A stretch of DNA of 64,000 nucleotides from Lewinellaceae bacterium. Its GTDB lineage: Bacteria; Bacteroidota; Bacteroidia; Chitinophagales; Saprospiraceae. This document shows positions 19,216-27,524 of the stretch, one piece after another. How positions within the stretch are numbered: the stretch's first letter is position 1; every line of letters starts with the position of its first letter. Made by a program: the position numbers and the translations under genes. Below the pieces are notes generated by a model. That model did not search any database. It worked only from the letters and a program-made list of their open reading frames with translations, and was not told the origin of the DNA. Location of the stretch: the NCBI GenBank assembly GCA_016711435.1, contig JADJSY010000010.1, forward strand, positions 1 to 64,000. The letters are read 5' to 3'.

Positions 19216-20261
19216 GCGCTAAACATAAAATATTGGTCGTGGACGACGAAGACGATATAGGTCAACTCATCCGCCAGAAATTCCGCCGCGAAATCCGCGA
19301 ACAGGAGTACGAATTTGTGTTTGCAAAAAATGGCCGGGATGCCCTGGTAAAACTGGGAGATAACCCCGATACCGAAATGGTGTTCAGCGATATCAATATG
19401 CCTGAAATGGACGGGCTGACACTACTGGATAAAATCGCCGAGACGAGTCCCCTGCTCAAAACCGTCATTATCTCCGCATATAGCGATATGGATAATATCC
19501 GGGTCGCCATGAACCGGGGCGCTTTCGACTTTATCTGCAAACCCATTGATTTTCAGGACTTTAAAAGCACATTGTTAAAAACGCTGCAATCCTGCCAGCA
19601 AATCAGGGACACGATCCGGGCTGTCCAGGAAAACAATATCCTGAAAATGTACGTAGACAACAGTGTCTTGCGGTTTATGTGCTGTCAGGAATTTGAGTCC
19701 ACCCTGTTGGTCAGCGAGACCATAGAAGCGACAATCGTCTTTATAGATATTTCCGGATTTACGGCTATATCTGAGCGCGAACCGCCTGATGTGGTCATCC
19801 AACTGCTCAACAAGTATTTCGACATCATCGTAAAAGCCATCATCGCCGAAGGCGGTAACGTGGACAAGTTTATGGGCGATGCCGTGCTGGCAGTTTTTAA
19901 AGATGCCGACCACCTCGGGCGGGCCATCCGCGCCGCTCAGTCTGTCAATGCCCATATTCAGTCTATTGAAGACCCCCTGTCCGAAGCGCAAACTTTTTTT
20001 CCAAAAGTGTCCATCGGCATCAATACCGGCGAAGTGGTGTCCGGTAACATCGGCTCCGAAACCCTGCGCAGGTTTGATTATACGGTCATCGGCGATGTGG
20101 TCAATACGGCTCAACGGCTCCAGTCGGCGGCCAAGCCCGGGCAGATACTCATCAATCAAACGACTTTTGAAAAAACGGACGATCGCTTTCAGTTTCAAAA
20201 AATCGGGGAAGTGGCGCTGAAAAACAAGGCGAAACCGGTGGTGGTGTATGAGGTAGTGTAA
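19212..20261 (+). CDS. Receiver-adenylate cyclase (class III)
   Basis: The 349-residue protein has an N-terminal receiver (about 1-125; D60 in FSDINMPEMDG, K in CKPIDF), a short helical linker and a class III nucleotidyl cyclase domain (about 165-349). Metal-binding aspartates are seen in FIDISGFTA and in VDKFMGDAVLAVF; the transition-state region is present in VIGDVVNTAQRLQ. The lysine in VDKFMGD is the adenine-selecting residue of adenylate cyclases, so cAMP rather than cGMP is the expected product. Phosphorylation of D60 probably controls activity. It is the last gene of the 17602-20261 operon. The MBL-fold enzyme two genes upstream could be the opposing hydrolase. Confidence 0.88.
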   Translation: MSAKHKILVVDDEDDIGQLIRQKFRREIREQEYEFVFAKNGRDALVKLGDNPDTEMVFSDINMPEMDGLTLLDKIAETSPLLKTVIISAYSDMDNIRVAMNRGAFDFICKPIDFQDFKSTLLKTLQSCQQIRDTIRAVQENNILKMYVDNSVLRFMCCQEFESTLLVSETIEATIVFIDISGFTAISEREPPDVVIQLLNKYFDIIVKAIIAEGGNVDKFMGDAVLAVFKDADHLGRAIRAAQSVNAHIQSIEDPLSEAQTFFPKVSIGINTGEVVSGNIGSETLRRFDYTVIGDVVNTAQRLQSAAKPGQILINQTTFEKTDDRFQFQKIGEVALKNKAKPVVVYEVV

Positions 20262-20276
20262 CTACCAGTATAACCA

Positions 20277-20517
20277 GGGAAAAGGCAAACATGAATCATC
20301 CCGAATTTTGGCAAAAAGACCGCAAAGCAGTCAAATCTATATTGATGTTTGCGATTGACGACATTGATGATTATAGATGCAAGCATAGTTAAAGTACTCT
20401 ACGCTAAATTATCAATTGCCAATGTGGCAAAATAACGCTACGGTTTGACCTTATGTTTGACCGTTTTGCACTTTTGCCAAAATCCGGGATGACTCATGTT
20501 TGCCTTTTGCCCTTTTA
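20277..20517. repeat. Imperfect terminal-inverted-repeat element between convergent genes
   Basis: An arm of about 40 bases at 20278-20318 (AAGGCAAACATGAATCATCC, AATTTTGGCAAAA) is repeated in inverted orientation at about 20471-20517. About 150 bases with no gene lie between. The right arm touches the end of the carbonic anhydrase gene at 20515. It looks like a small non-autonomous element or a large bidirectional terminator. The AAAAGGCAAA core also occurs in the hairpin at 28414-28490. Confidence 0.6.
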
Positions 20518-21297
20518 CGCTTTATGGTGTTTGATCGTACGCCCTTCGAGCGCCTGTACCGGCCGTGCATTTTCGTGTTCCAGCGCTTCAAAATCATGGA
20601 TTTGGGCGGCGGAAGCTTCGATATGGTGTTCCATGACGATCCAGGTTACAATTTCAGAGCAAGGTGGTGTGGTCAGCGAACCTGCATAGGTGAAATAACT
20701 CTGATCGGCCGGCATCAGATCAAGTGCGCTGAACGTTTCTGCGGCTTCGTATTTAGCGTCCAATGTAGCCGGCAGGTGGTGAACAAAATGCTCCAAAACG
20801 GCATTTTGCGCGCCTTCTTCCACAAATACACCGATCACCGCGAGTTTGCCGGTAGCGGCATTTTTATGTACGAAGTGGATTTCCATCGGCGCGGATACGC
20901 CGCCGACGGTATGCTCGCTGTGCGTATGGGTGTGAAACTGAAGCAGTTCGTAGGATTCACCGTTGACGGTAATGGTGCTGCCTCCATCGTAATTAAACTG
21001 AATGGTGTGGCCTTTATTGACGATATGCGTTGCGGAAGCAGCGTACGTGCGTGGAATATTAGGCAAAGTGGCATCATTGACAGCACCGGTAATATCCACC
21101 GGCGATTGTACTTTCCCGCCACAATCAGTGTAATCAACACAAAGTTCGCTCCAGTGCTCCGGGCCGTCAACGCCTTCGTATTCGTAGGTGACGCCTTCGC
21201 AGGAAGGCAGGGTTTTGTCTTCTTTACAGGAAACGGCGGTCAGCAGCAGGCAAGCTGTGAAAACAGGGAGCAAGTAGGTTTTTGTCAAGATTGTCAT
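20515..21297 (-). CDS. Alpha-type carbonic anhydrase, lipoprotein
   Basis: The start at 21297 gives a lipoprotein signal peptide with lipobox LTAVSC near residue 24, so the enzyme is probably anchored in the cell envelope. The rest (260 residues in all) is an alpha-carbonic anhydrase: QSPVDI, LQFHTHTHSEHTVGG with two of the zinc histidines, EIHFVHKN with the third, and the substrate-pocket motif SLTTPPCSE. Cysteines in CVDYTDCGG and TTPPCSE could make the usual disulfide. It hydrates CO2 to bicarbonate outside the cytoplasm. It is a single gene facing the cyclase operon and transcribed away from the sigma factor gene at 21468. Confidence 0.93.
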   Translation of the reverse strand: MTILTKTYLLPVFTACLLLTAVSCKEDKTLPSCEGVTYEYEGVDGPEHWSELCVDYTDCGGKVQSPVDITGAVNDATLPNIPRTYAASATHIVNKGHTIQFNYDGGSTITVNGESYELLQFHTHTHSEHTVGGVSAPMEIHFVHKNAATGKLAVIGVFVEEGAQNAVLEHFVHHLPATLDAKYEAAETFSALDLMPADQSYFTYAGSLTTPPCSEIVTWIVMEHHIEASAAQIHDFEALEHENARPVQALEGRTIKHHKA

Positions 21298-21429
21298 GTC
21301 AATTAGATGTTTAGAAGGTAAAAATGAGAAGGATGTAAACCTTCTTTAAAGAAGGATTTATATGTATATCTCCACCACTAAAATAAAGTGACCCGGTAGG
21401 GCGCATTTTTTTTATTTTTTTTAAAACAG

Positions 21430-21437
21430 TACATTTG
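21430..21437 (+). promoter_or_regulatory. Putative -7 box (TACATTTG) for the sigma/anti-sigma genes
   Basis: TACATTTG matches TAnnTTTG, with a T-rich tract about 20 bases upstream in the -33 position. It lies 31 bases before the ATG at 21468. Confidence 0.5.
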
Positions 21438-21467
21438 CCGGACGCATCTCTCGATGCATACACTGGA

Positions 21468-22061
21468 ATGGAAAACTCCGACATGTACTTTATTCGTGGG
21501 ATTTTGAACAATGAAGCCCCTGTGCTGGGAGAAATTTACCGCAAGTTTCTCCCGGTTCTTTTTGGTATGCTGCGTCGGAATGGAGGGACCTTCGAGGACG
21601 CCAGGGATGTTTTCCAGGAAGCCCTGGTGGTCGTATTTCACCATGCCGCCCGGCCCGGTTTCCAGCTCTCCGCCCCTTTCCAATCTTATCTGCTAGGTAT
21701 CAGCCGATTCATCTGGTTTCGGCAATTGAAAAAAAATGCGCGTATGGAGGTCACTTCCGACCTGGAAGAGGGATTTGATATAGATGAGGACCTTGAACAG
21801 AAAATTTTCGAATCGGAAAAACGGAACCTGTTCCGGGAAAAATTTGATCGACTGGGTCCCGATTGCAGGCAGTTATTACAACGTTTTTTTGACCGCGAGC
21901 CGCTCCTGCACATTGCCGAAGACATGGGCTACACGGCTGATTATGTCAAAAAGAAAAATAAGGTGTGCAAAGCAAAACTCATGGAATTGATTCAAAATGA
22001 TCCGCGTTTTGGAGAAATAACTTCCCATATCCGATTATCTAAAACAAGCCCAGATTTCTAA
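21468..22061 (+). CDS. ECF-like RNA polymerase sigma factor
   Basis: ATG 21468 (MENSDMYFIRGILNN) is preferred to an earlier TTG that overlaps the promoter box. The 197-residue protein has a sigma2 region (FEDARDVFQEALVVVFHHA and SYLLGISRFIWFRQLKK) and a C-terminal helix-turn-helix region (LLQRFFDREPLLHIAEDMGYTADYVKKKNKVCKAKL), the layout of ECF sigma factors. Instead of the usual sigma4 sequence, the recognition helix reads YTADYVKKKNKVCKAKL, as in a group common in Saprospiria. It overlaps the next gene by one base (TAATG), the normal arrangement of a sigma factor with its anti-sigma partner. Confidence 0.85.
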   Translation: MENSDMYFIRGILNNEAPVLGEIYRKFLPVLFGMLRRNGGTFEDARDVFQEALVVVFHHAARPGFQLSAPFQSYLLGISRFIWFRQLKKNARMEVTSDLEEGFDIDEDLEQKIFESEKRNLFREKFDRLGPDCRQLLQRFFDREPLLHIAEDMGYTADYVKKKNKVCKAKLMELIQNDPRFGEITSHIRLSKTSPDF

Positions 22062-22900
22062 TGGATAACCATATAGACGACTTGATTGCGGATTATCTGG
22101 CGGATGCGCTGGATCCGGATACCCGGCAGGATTTTGAACGGCGTTTGGCTGCCGATCCTGATCTGGCCGCCAGGATCGAACTGGAAACCAGCCTGATCGA
22201 TGCCCTCGGCGCTTCGCCGGAAAACCATCTCCGGTCAACCCTGCGTAGCATCGCCGGGCAATATGAAACCCCGGAAAGCCTTAGCAGTGTGGAGGGCAAT
22301 ACACCCAAAAGCAAAGGCCGGCTGTGGTGGTTTTTTACTGGTTTTCTGGTGCTCATCGGCGCAGTGGCTTTGTTGATACTCCGTCAGCAAGAAGAACCTG
22401 CCCCACCTATCCCCCCCACCCTACAACAGGAATCACCGACGCCTACGCCCGGCGCTCCGACTGAAGATTTGCCGAAAACCAACGATCCCCAACCAAACAA
22501 TTCTCCCCGCCCGTCGAGGCCGGTGGCTGCCGACTTCCAGCCGATTAAGAACCTGGAAACCTACATCGGCTCCCAGGTTCGCAGCGGCGATTTCCGTTTG
22601 TACGTAGAAGAACCCCGCAGCGGCGTGACCTTTCGCGCAGGCAGAATGAACTTCCGGCTTTCCGGCAAAACGGAAGGCGCCATCCCGGCCGGCCAGACCT
22701 TTCATACGATGCTGTTTAGCAATGATTTAAAAGATTTCGAGGCGATGCGCCCTATAGAAAACCTGGCGCTTGCCCTCAAGCCTGATGCCCGCTTTCTTTT
22801 GGAAAAGAACCTTGTTTTGCAACCCGGTTTGTACTATATCATTATCGAAGAAGAGCAATCGGGAGCGTGGTTATTCGTAGACAAATTTTTGGTAAAATGA
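22061..22900 (+). CDS. Single-pass membrane anti-sigma-like protein
   Basis: A 279-residue protein with three parts. Residues 1-70 are a helical cytoplasmic domain (LIADYLADALDPDTRQDFER, ADPDLAARIELE) that looks like the sigma-binding domain of anti-sigma factors but lacks the zinc-ligand HxxxCxxC. Residues about 90-108 are the single membrane helix (WWFFTGFLVLIGAVALLIL). Then comes a Pro/Thr-rich linker (about 112-165) and a beta-rich periplasmic domain of about 110 residues ending AWLFVDKFLVK. Overlap with the sigma factor gene and this architecture make it the likely membrane-bound regulator of that sigma factor. The long flexible linker would be exposed to a periplasmic protease such as the CHAT protein encoded next. 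Confidence 0.72.
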   Translation: MDNHIDDLIADYLADALDPDTRQDFERRLAADPDLAARIELETSLIDALGASPENHLRSTLRSIAGQYETPESLSSVEGNTPKSKGRLWWFFTGFLVLIGAVALLILRQQEEPAPPIPPTLQQESPTPTPGAPTEDLPKTNDPQPNNSPRPSRPVAADFQPIKNLETYIGSQVRSGDFRLYVEEPRSGVTFRAGRMNFRLSGKTEGAIPAGQTFHTMLFSNDLKDFEAMRPIENLALALKPDARFLLEKNLVLQPGLYYIIIEEEQSGAWLFVDKFLVK

Positions 22901-22916
22901 GCTGATAAGTATCGAG

Positions 22917-22940
22917 TTAAAATCAGCCTGAGTTGATTTT
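22917..22940 (+). terminator. Weak hairpin after the anti-sigma-like gene
   Basis: AAATCA and TGATTT form a six-base stem around GCCTGAGT, followed by a short T tract. A similar AATCA...TTGATTTT arrangement lies downstream of 27413. Terminator activity is uncertain. Confidence 0.3.
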
Positions 22941-22942
22941 TT

Positions 22943-22994
22943 CAAATGCTTGAGCATCAAGCCAGATAACTAATAACGGATAACCGATAACTAC
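22943..22994. repeat. Heptamer (GATAACY) intergenic element, copy 1
   Basis: CAAATGCTTGAGCATCAAGC is followed by seven-base units AGATAAC, TAATAAC, GGATAAC, CGATAAC and then TAC. The same layout occurs at 31829, 52674 and, inverted, at 51618. Here it sits about 55 bases upstream of the CHAT gene start. Confidence 0.75.
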
Positions 22995-23020
22995 ATAGGT
23001 TTCCTGCTGCCAATTTTTTC

Positions 23021-23028
23021 ACATCTTT
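23021..23028 (+). promoter_or_regulatory. Putative -7 box (CATCTTTG) for the CHAT gene
   Basis: CATCTTTG differs from TAnnTTTG at one position and has TTTC 18 bases upstream. It lies 19 bases before the ATG at 23048. Confidence 0.38.
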
Positions 23029-23047
23029 GCCGGGAAACAATCGAAAA

Positions 23048-25747
23048 ATGCAAACCTTCTTTTGCCACCTTCTGGCTGTGCTGCTCAGCCAGGCCATGTT
23101 CTTTTCTCTTGCTGCCCAAACGCCGGAAAAGCCTTTAGCCGATATGAATTGGCAGGAGATGACCGAAAAATGGGAAGCGCTGAGCATAGCAGGTCAAAAC
23201 TTTGAAGCCCTCACCTATGCCCGTGCCGCACTTGAAAAGGCCAGACGCGATTCTTCCGAAGCCAGCCTCGATTATGGCAACAGCCTCGATTATCTCGGTT
23301 ATTCCCTTCACCATACCGGGCAACTTGCAGAAGCGGAACGCTGCTTTCTGGCAGCCGTCGCGCATGCCCGGGAAGACTTCGGCGAAAACCACGAGGATTA
23401 TATCACCCGCCTCTCGAACCTTGGCATGCTCCATCTCGATATGTGCGAACTGGCCAAGGCTGTTTCCGAACTGGAAGTTGTCGTTCATTTAGCAAACAAA
23501 AACCTGCCGGACGACAACCCGTATTTTGCCATCATGGTCAATAACCTGGGCTTGACCTATGAAAGAAGCGGAAACCTGGAAAAGGCGCTCGAATATTATT
23601 TGCAGGCATTGCAATTGACCGAAAAAAACCTGGGTAAGGGAAATGCGCGGTACGGCATACGCCTGGCTAACGTTGCCACGATCTATCGCCGAACCGGGAA
23701 AAAAGAACTTGCACTGGAGTTTAATCTTCAGGCCCAGTCTGTATTTGAAAATTCAGTCGGCAAAAAACATCCCCTTTATGTCTTTGGACTGAATGGCCTG
23801 ATATCGTCTTTAGTCGAATTGTCGCGGTATCAGGAGGCGCTTGCAGCGAGTGATGAATTACTGGCCATCGTGGATGAAAATTCATTGAAATTAAGCACCG
23901 AATTTTACGATTTTTCCTGCAACATCGCCAATCTGTATTTTGTCACGGGCCAGTACCAGCGTTGTTTGGATTTTAGTAAAACGATGCTGGAAAAATTCAA
24001 GCAAACTTTCCCGACTCTGTACAGCGATCATAGTTATTTGGCAAGACTTGCCATGCTTGCACTCGAAAAAATGGGAAAAACGGAGCAAGCCGTCGAATTT
24101 GCTTTGCTCTACAATCGGTTTTCACTGGACGAATTGCGGGAAAATTTCAGCGAATTTACGGAAAGCGAACAGTTGCAACTCTACCAGACCCACGGGCGGT
24201 TGTCCGAAATTTCTTCGCATTTGTTCGCAGTACGGCACCCTGAATTCCCGGAGATGGCAGATGCTGCCTATGATTATCAGATGACTATCAAGGGTTTGTC
24301 GCTGGCCAACAGGCGGCAATTGTTTCAGTCCCTGCGTGAACACCCCGATGGGCAGTTAAGCGAGCAGTTTGGGGAATGGAAACAGTTACAGAACGAAATT
24401 TCCCGGCAATACGCGCTAACCCCTGCCAGGCGACAAACCAACCTGGATAGCCTGCTGACCGTTTCGAATACCCTGGAGCGCAACCTGGCCATCGCTTCGG
24501 AAACGTTTCGGCTGACCAGTCAAAATGCGCGCTGGCAAGATGTACAGGCAGCCCTTGCACCCGGAGAGGCCGCCATTGAATTCGCCCAACTCAAAAACCC
24601 GAAAGCAGACAGCACCCTGTATATGGCCTGGGTGCTCCGGGCCGGCGATACCCATCCGAAGCAGGTTTTTCTGTTTGAAGAAAAAGAACTCGGCCAGATT
24701 TCCGCCACACGCCGGCTCTATGCTCCGGAGCCGCCCGCGACCGGCAAAAACCTGCATCAACTGCTCTGGAAACCGCTCGAACCGATGCTGAAAGGCGTTT
24801 CTACAATTTACTACGCTCCTGCCGGTATCCTGCATCAAATCAACCTGGGCGCCGTCCCCCTGTCCGCTACAGCGGTTCTGGACGATCGTTTCCAACTGCA
24901 CCGGCTGGTGAGTACGAGGCCGGTCATTTCCCTTAAAAATGCGCCTGCAACGCCTGCCCTGAATGTTGCGTTGGTGTTTGGAGGCATTCGGTATGAAAGC
25001 GACAGCCTGGCTTTAGTCTCCACGAATACGATCCTGGACAATCCTGTTCCGGATGCCATCACATCCAGAAACCGTGGCGCTTCTTTCGGATCTGAATGGA
25101 GTTATTTGACGGGTTCCCTCCAGGAAGCGGTTTCCGTGCGGCAGCGGCTGGAAACAGCAGGGGCAAAAGTCTCGTTTGCCGACGGCTTTCACGCCTCTGA
25201 AGGTTATTTTAAAAAGTCGGTACAGTCCGCCCCGGCTCCTGCGGTGCTGCACCTGGCTACGCACGGCTTTTTTGTTACGGCCGCCGACTCCAGTGCGCAC
25301 AGTGGTTTTGCAACTGCCGAAAATCCCATGGCGCGTGCGGGTTTGGCCCTGTCCGGCGCCAACCGGGTCTGGGGCGGCGAGCAGCCTTTCGGAGGTCAGG
25401 AAGACGGCATCCTGACAGCGCTGGAAATCAGCCGCATGGATTTGAGCGGCACGGAACTTGCCGTCTTGTCGGCCTGTGGCACCGGGCAAGGCAAAATTGA
25501 AGCGGGGGAAGGCGTGCTCGGCTTGCAGCGGGCCTTCAAAATGGCCGGTGTTCATTATGTCATTATGACGTTGTGGAATGTGCAGGACGAGGACGCGCAA
25601 CAATTCATGGACTTTTTCTACGGCGAATGGCTTACACAGAAAAATAGTATCCCGAATGCATTCCGGGCTGCACAACAGCACATGCGGGCAATCCATACCA
25701 CACCTTTTCAGCCGATGGCCTGGGCGGGTTTTTTGCTGTTGGAGTGA
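23048..25747 (+). CDS. Secreted TPR-CHAT protein (caspase-like protease)
   Basis: ATG 23048 starts a signal peptide (MQTFFCHLLAVLLSQAMFFS, cut near LAAQTPE), so the 899-residue protein is exported. Residues about 40-400 are TPR repeats (for example NNLGLTYERSGNLEKALEYY, LANVATIYRRTGKKELALEF). A helical linker follows, then a CHAT domain at about 520-899. The catalytic dyad is visible: H739 in HLATHGFF and C810 in LSACGTGQG, followed by GEGVLGLQRAFKMAGVHYVI and TLWNVQDEDAQQFMDFFY, all diagnostic of CHAT. The TPR part probably recognises a partner and the CHAT part cleaves a protein. Its neighbours are a sigma factor and a membrane anti-sigma-like protein, suggesting the latter as substrate (inference). 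No frame damage; a full-length active enzyme is predicted. Confidence 0.9.
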   Translation: MQTFFCHLLAVLLSQAMFFSLAAQTPEKPLADMNWQEMTEKWEALSIAGQNFEALTYARAALEKARRDSSEASLDYGNSLDYLGYSLHHTGQLAEAERCFLAAVAHAREDFGENHEDYITRLSNLGMLHLDMCELAKAVSELEVVVHLANKNLPDDNPYFAIMVNNLGLTYERSGNLEKALEYYLQALQLTEKNLGKGNARYGIRLANVATIYRRTGKKELALEFNLQAQSVFENSVGKKHPLYVFGLNGLISSLVELSRYQEALAASDELLAIVDENSLKLSTEFYDFSCNIANLYFVTGQYQRCLDFSKTMLEKFKQTFPTLYSDHSYLARLAMLALEKMGKTEQAVEFALLYNRFSLDELRENFSEFTESEQLQLYQTHGRLSEISSHLFAVRHPEFPEMADAAYDYQMTIKGLSLANRRQLFQSLREHPDGQLSEQFGEWKQLQNEISRQYALTPARRQTNLDSLLTVSNTLERNLAIASETFRLTSQNARWQDVQAALAPGEAAIEFAQLKNPKADSTLYMAWVLRAGDTHPKQVFLFEEKELGQISATRRLYAPEPPATGKNLHQLLWKPLEPMLKGVSTIYYAPAGILHQINLGAVPLSATAVLDDRFQLHRLVSTRPVISLKNAPATPALNVALVFGGIRYESDSLALVSTNTILDNPVPDAITSRNRGASFGSEWSYLTGSLQEAVSVRQRLETAGAKVSFADGFHASEGYFKKSVQSAPAPAVLHLATHGFFVTAADSSAHSGFATAENPMARAGLALSGANRVWGGEQPFGGQEDGILTALEISRMDLSGTELAVLSACGTGQGKIEAGEGVLGLQRAFKMAGVHYVIMTLWNVQDEDAQQFMDFFYGEWLTQKNSIPNAFRAAQQHMRAIHTTPFQPMAWAGFLLLE

Positions 25748-25774
25748 CATTTTTTAAGCCAGGTCTTCCATGAT

Positions 25775-25806
25775 AAAAACCGCAGTTTTAGGGCAGAGCG
25801 GTTTTG
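25775..25806 (+). terminator. Hairpin after the CHAT gene
   Basis: AAAACCGC and GCGGTTTT pair as an eight-base stem around 14 bases, 28 bases after the CHAT stop. The T-rich right arm suits a Rho-independent terminator, but no long U tract follows. Confidence 0.4.
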
Positions 25807-25925
25807 ACAATGCGTTTCAGAACTCCGCCAAGCATTTAGTAGACCTCACATTTCCATTATCCGCCTTCACTGCTTATTCCTACGCCTTCACTGCATCTCT
25901 TATCCGGCCCGGCAGGGTTCTCGGA

Positions 25926-25933
25926 TACTTTTG
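25926..25933 (+). promoter_or_regulatory. Putative -7 box (TACTTTTG) for the beta-helix protein
   Basis: TACTTTTG fits TAnnTTTG and lies 19 bases before the ATG at 25953. No -33 element is recognisable. Confidence 0.42.
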
Positions 25934-25952
25934 AAGTATTAATTCACAAAAA

Positions 25953-27413
25953 ATGAATGACTTCATGCGTAAGAGAATGCTTCAGTTTGTCATGACAGGT
26001 ATCATCCTCGGTATCTGTTCCGTAAATGCATCCGCTCAATTATCAAGAATTAAAAAAGCAGCGGAGCAGACGACCTCAGCCATATCCAAAAACACACTGG
26101 CGGTAAAGGATACCAAAACCAATACGACTTCCGGTACTTCAAAAACCGCCGGGAATGGCAATTCTATGGAAAAATCGGCTGTTTCCGAAGGGAAACAGTA
26201 CTATATCCGGCCCGATGGAAAAGGCAAAGACGCCACCAAAGAAATGCCTGCAAAAGACATTGCAGCCATTGCCATGCAGCTCAAGGCAGGGGACGTCGTG
26301 CATCTGGCGGCAGGTGTGTACACCAGTAAAGCCGATCAAAGTTCCGATGTGTTCACGGTACCGATTTCTATTATCGGTGGATATAGCCCTGACTTCGGCA
26401 GCCGCGACCCCTGGGGACAGTATAAAACCGTGTTCAGTGGCAGCAACGATATCAGCAAGGGGCTGACGACCGAACGCATCGGTATCCTGACGGATAAAGA
26501 CTTCAAAGACTGGACCGGAACGGTGCTCATCGACGGCATTATTGTTGATAACGGCGCCAGGAATTATTACCAGGACCCCAAAACGGAAACTTTGATCCGG
26601 AGAAAAGCAAGCCCTGAAAAAGGGATGAATCCAACGCCGAACACTCCCGGCATCAAAATCAGAACGGGTAGCGGCACCAGGGTGGTCATCAAAAACTGCG
26701 TCATCACGAATACGGCGCCCACGCAGGGCGCACTCGACGTGCAGGTGGGTAAAGGCGGCGCGGCCCTGATCGAAAACAACCTGATTGTCAACAATACCGG
26801 CGAAGGTATTATGTGTAAAAGCAACCACCACGGCGCTACCGATCATCCCGCTTATACTGTTAAAAACAACACCATCCTGTTTACCTGGAAATACGATGCC
26901 ATCGGCAGTTTTGGTGGAAACAGTATCATGTTTGACCAGGCGCTGACCTTGCTGGCGGAGAACAACGTATTCGGATTCAGCGATTTCGGCGGCGTAAACA
27001 ATATCAAACAGTGCAAAACAGTCACCCTGAAAAACAACCTGTTTGTAGGGCATAAAAAATACGATTACCAGGAATTCGGCACCGGCCTCAAACTTGATGA
27101 ACTGGAAGATTACGCCAATTATATTACCCGAGAGTCGGGCAATAACTACTCACAGGAAATCAAACTGAATGTCAACAAAACCTGGGTGGAAAAATACTTC
27201 GGGCGCCAGGAAATTTCACGGGCCGAAGTAGATGCGGCTGCTAAAACCTCCAATAGCGGCGCCAATCAGTTGAGGGCCATGTTCGGGCTTCCCTTGCAGG
27301 CCGGCGCTGTTTCAAAAGATGCGGACATCTGGTTGCACCGGATGCAACTGGAAGATGCCATCCGCTTGGGTTTCAGCACGTATGGGAATAACAGCGGTTG
27401 CTCCAAACCATGA
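25953..27413 (+). CDS. Secreted right-handed beta-helix protein
   Basis: A 486-residue protein with a signal peptide (about 1-28, ending NASAQ), a Ser/Thr/Lys-rich linker, then from about residue 83 the typical start of parallel beta-helix proteins: KQYYIRPDGKGKDATKEMPAKD followed by DVVHLAAGVYT. Later come several short strands with asparagine ladders: VVIKNCVITNT, AALIENNLIVNNTGEGI, AYTVKNNTILF, LTLLAENNVFGFSDFGG, VTLKNNLFVG. This is the pectate-lyase/DUF1565-like fold used to bind or cut polysaccharides. No catalytic residues can be assigned with confidence, and there is no T9SS tail. The next gene also encodes a secreted protein and may be its partner. Confidence 0.7.
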   Translation: MNDFMRKRMLQFVMTGIILGICSVNASAQLSRIKKAAEQTTSAISKNTLAVKDTKTNTTSGTSKTAGNGNSMEKSAVSEGKQYYIRPDGKGKDATKEMPAKDIAAIAMQLKAGDVVHLAAGVYTSKADQSSDVFTVPISIIGGYSPDFGSRDPWGQYKTVFSGSNDISKGLTTERIGILTDKDFKDWTGTVLIDGIIVDNGARNYYQDPKTETLIRRKASPEKGMNPTPNTPGIKIRTGSGTRVVIKNCVITNTAPTQGALDVQVGKGGAALIENNLIVNNTGEGIMCKSNHHGATDHPAYTVKNNTILFTWKYDAIGSFGGNSIMFDQALTLLAENNVFGFSDFGGVNNIKQCKTVTLKNNLFVGHKKYDYQEFGTGLKLDELEDYANYITRESGNNYSQEIKLNVNKTWVEKYFGRQEISRAEVDAAAKTSNSGANQLRAMFGLPLQAGAVSKDADIWLHRMQLEDAIRLGFSTYGNNSGCSKP

Positions 27414-27524
27414 TTTAAGAAAAAGGGAAAAATTGCAAAGGGCATTGTAAATCAATGCATTACAGAAGATTTAGCCTGAATTGATTTTGCATAACTACTT
27501 CCAAACCAGAAAAATTATAACACC

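Noticed and set aside
21468..25747. Type III-E CRISPR (Craspase) locus
   Set aside because: A TPR-CHAT protein and sigma factor are present, but no gRAMP/Cas7-11-like gene, Cas1/Cas2 or repeat array is visible in the window, so only an analogy is claimed.
26139..27053. Long leftward open frame (304 codons) opposite the beta-helix gene
   Set aside because: It is a shadow of a gene with clear beta-helix motifs and a signal peptide; it has no domain or start context of its own.
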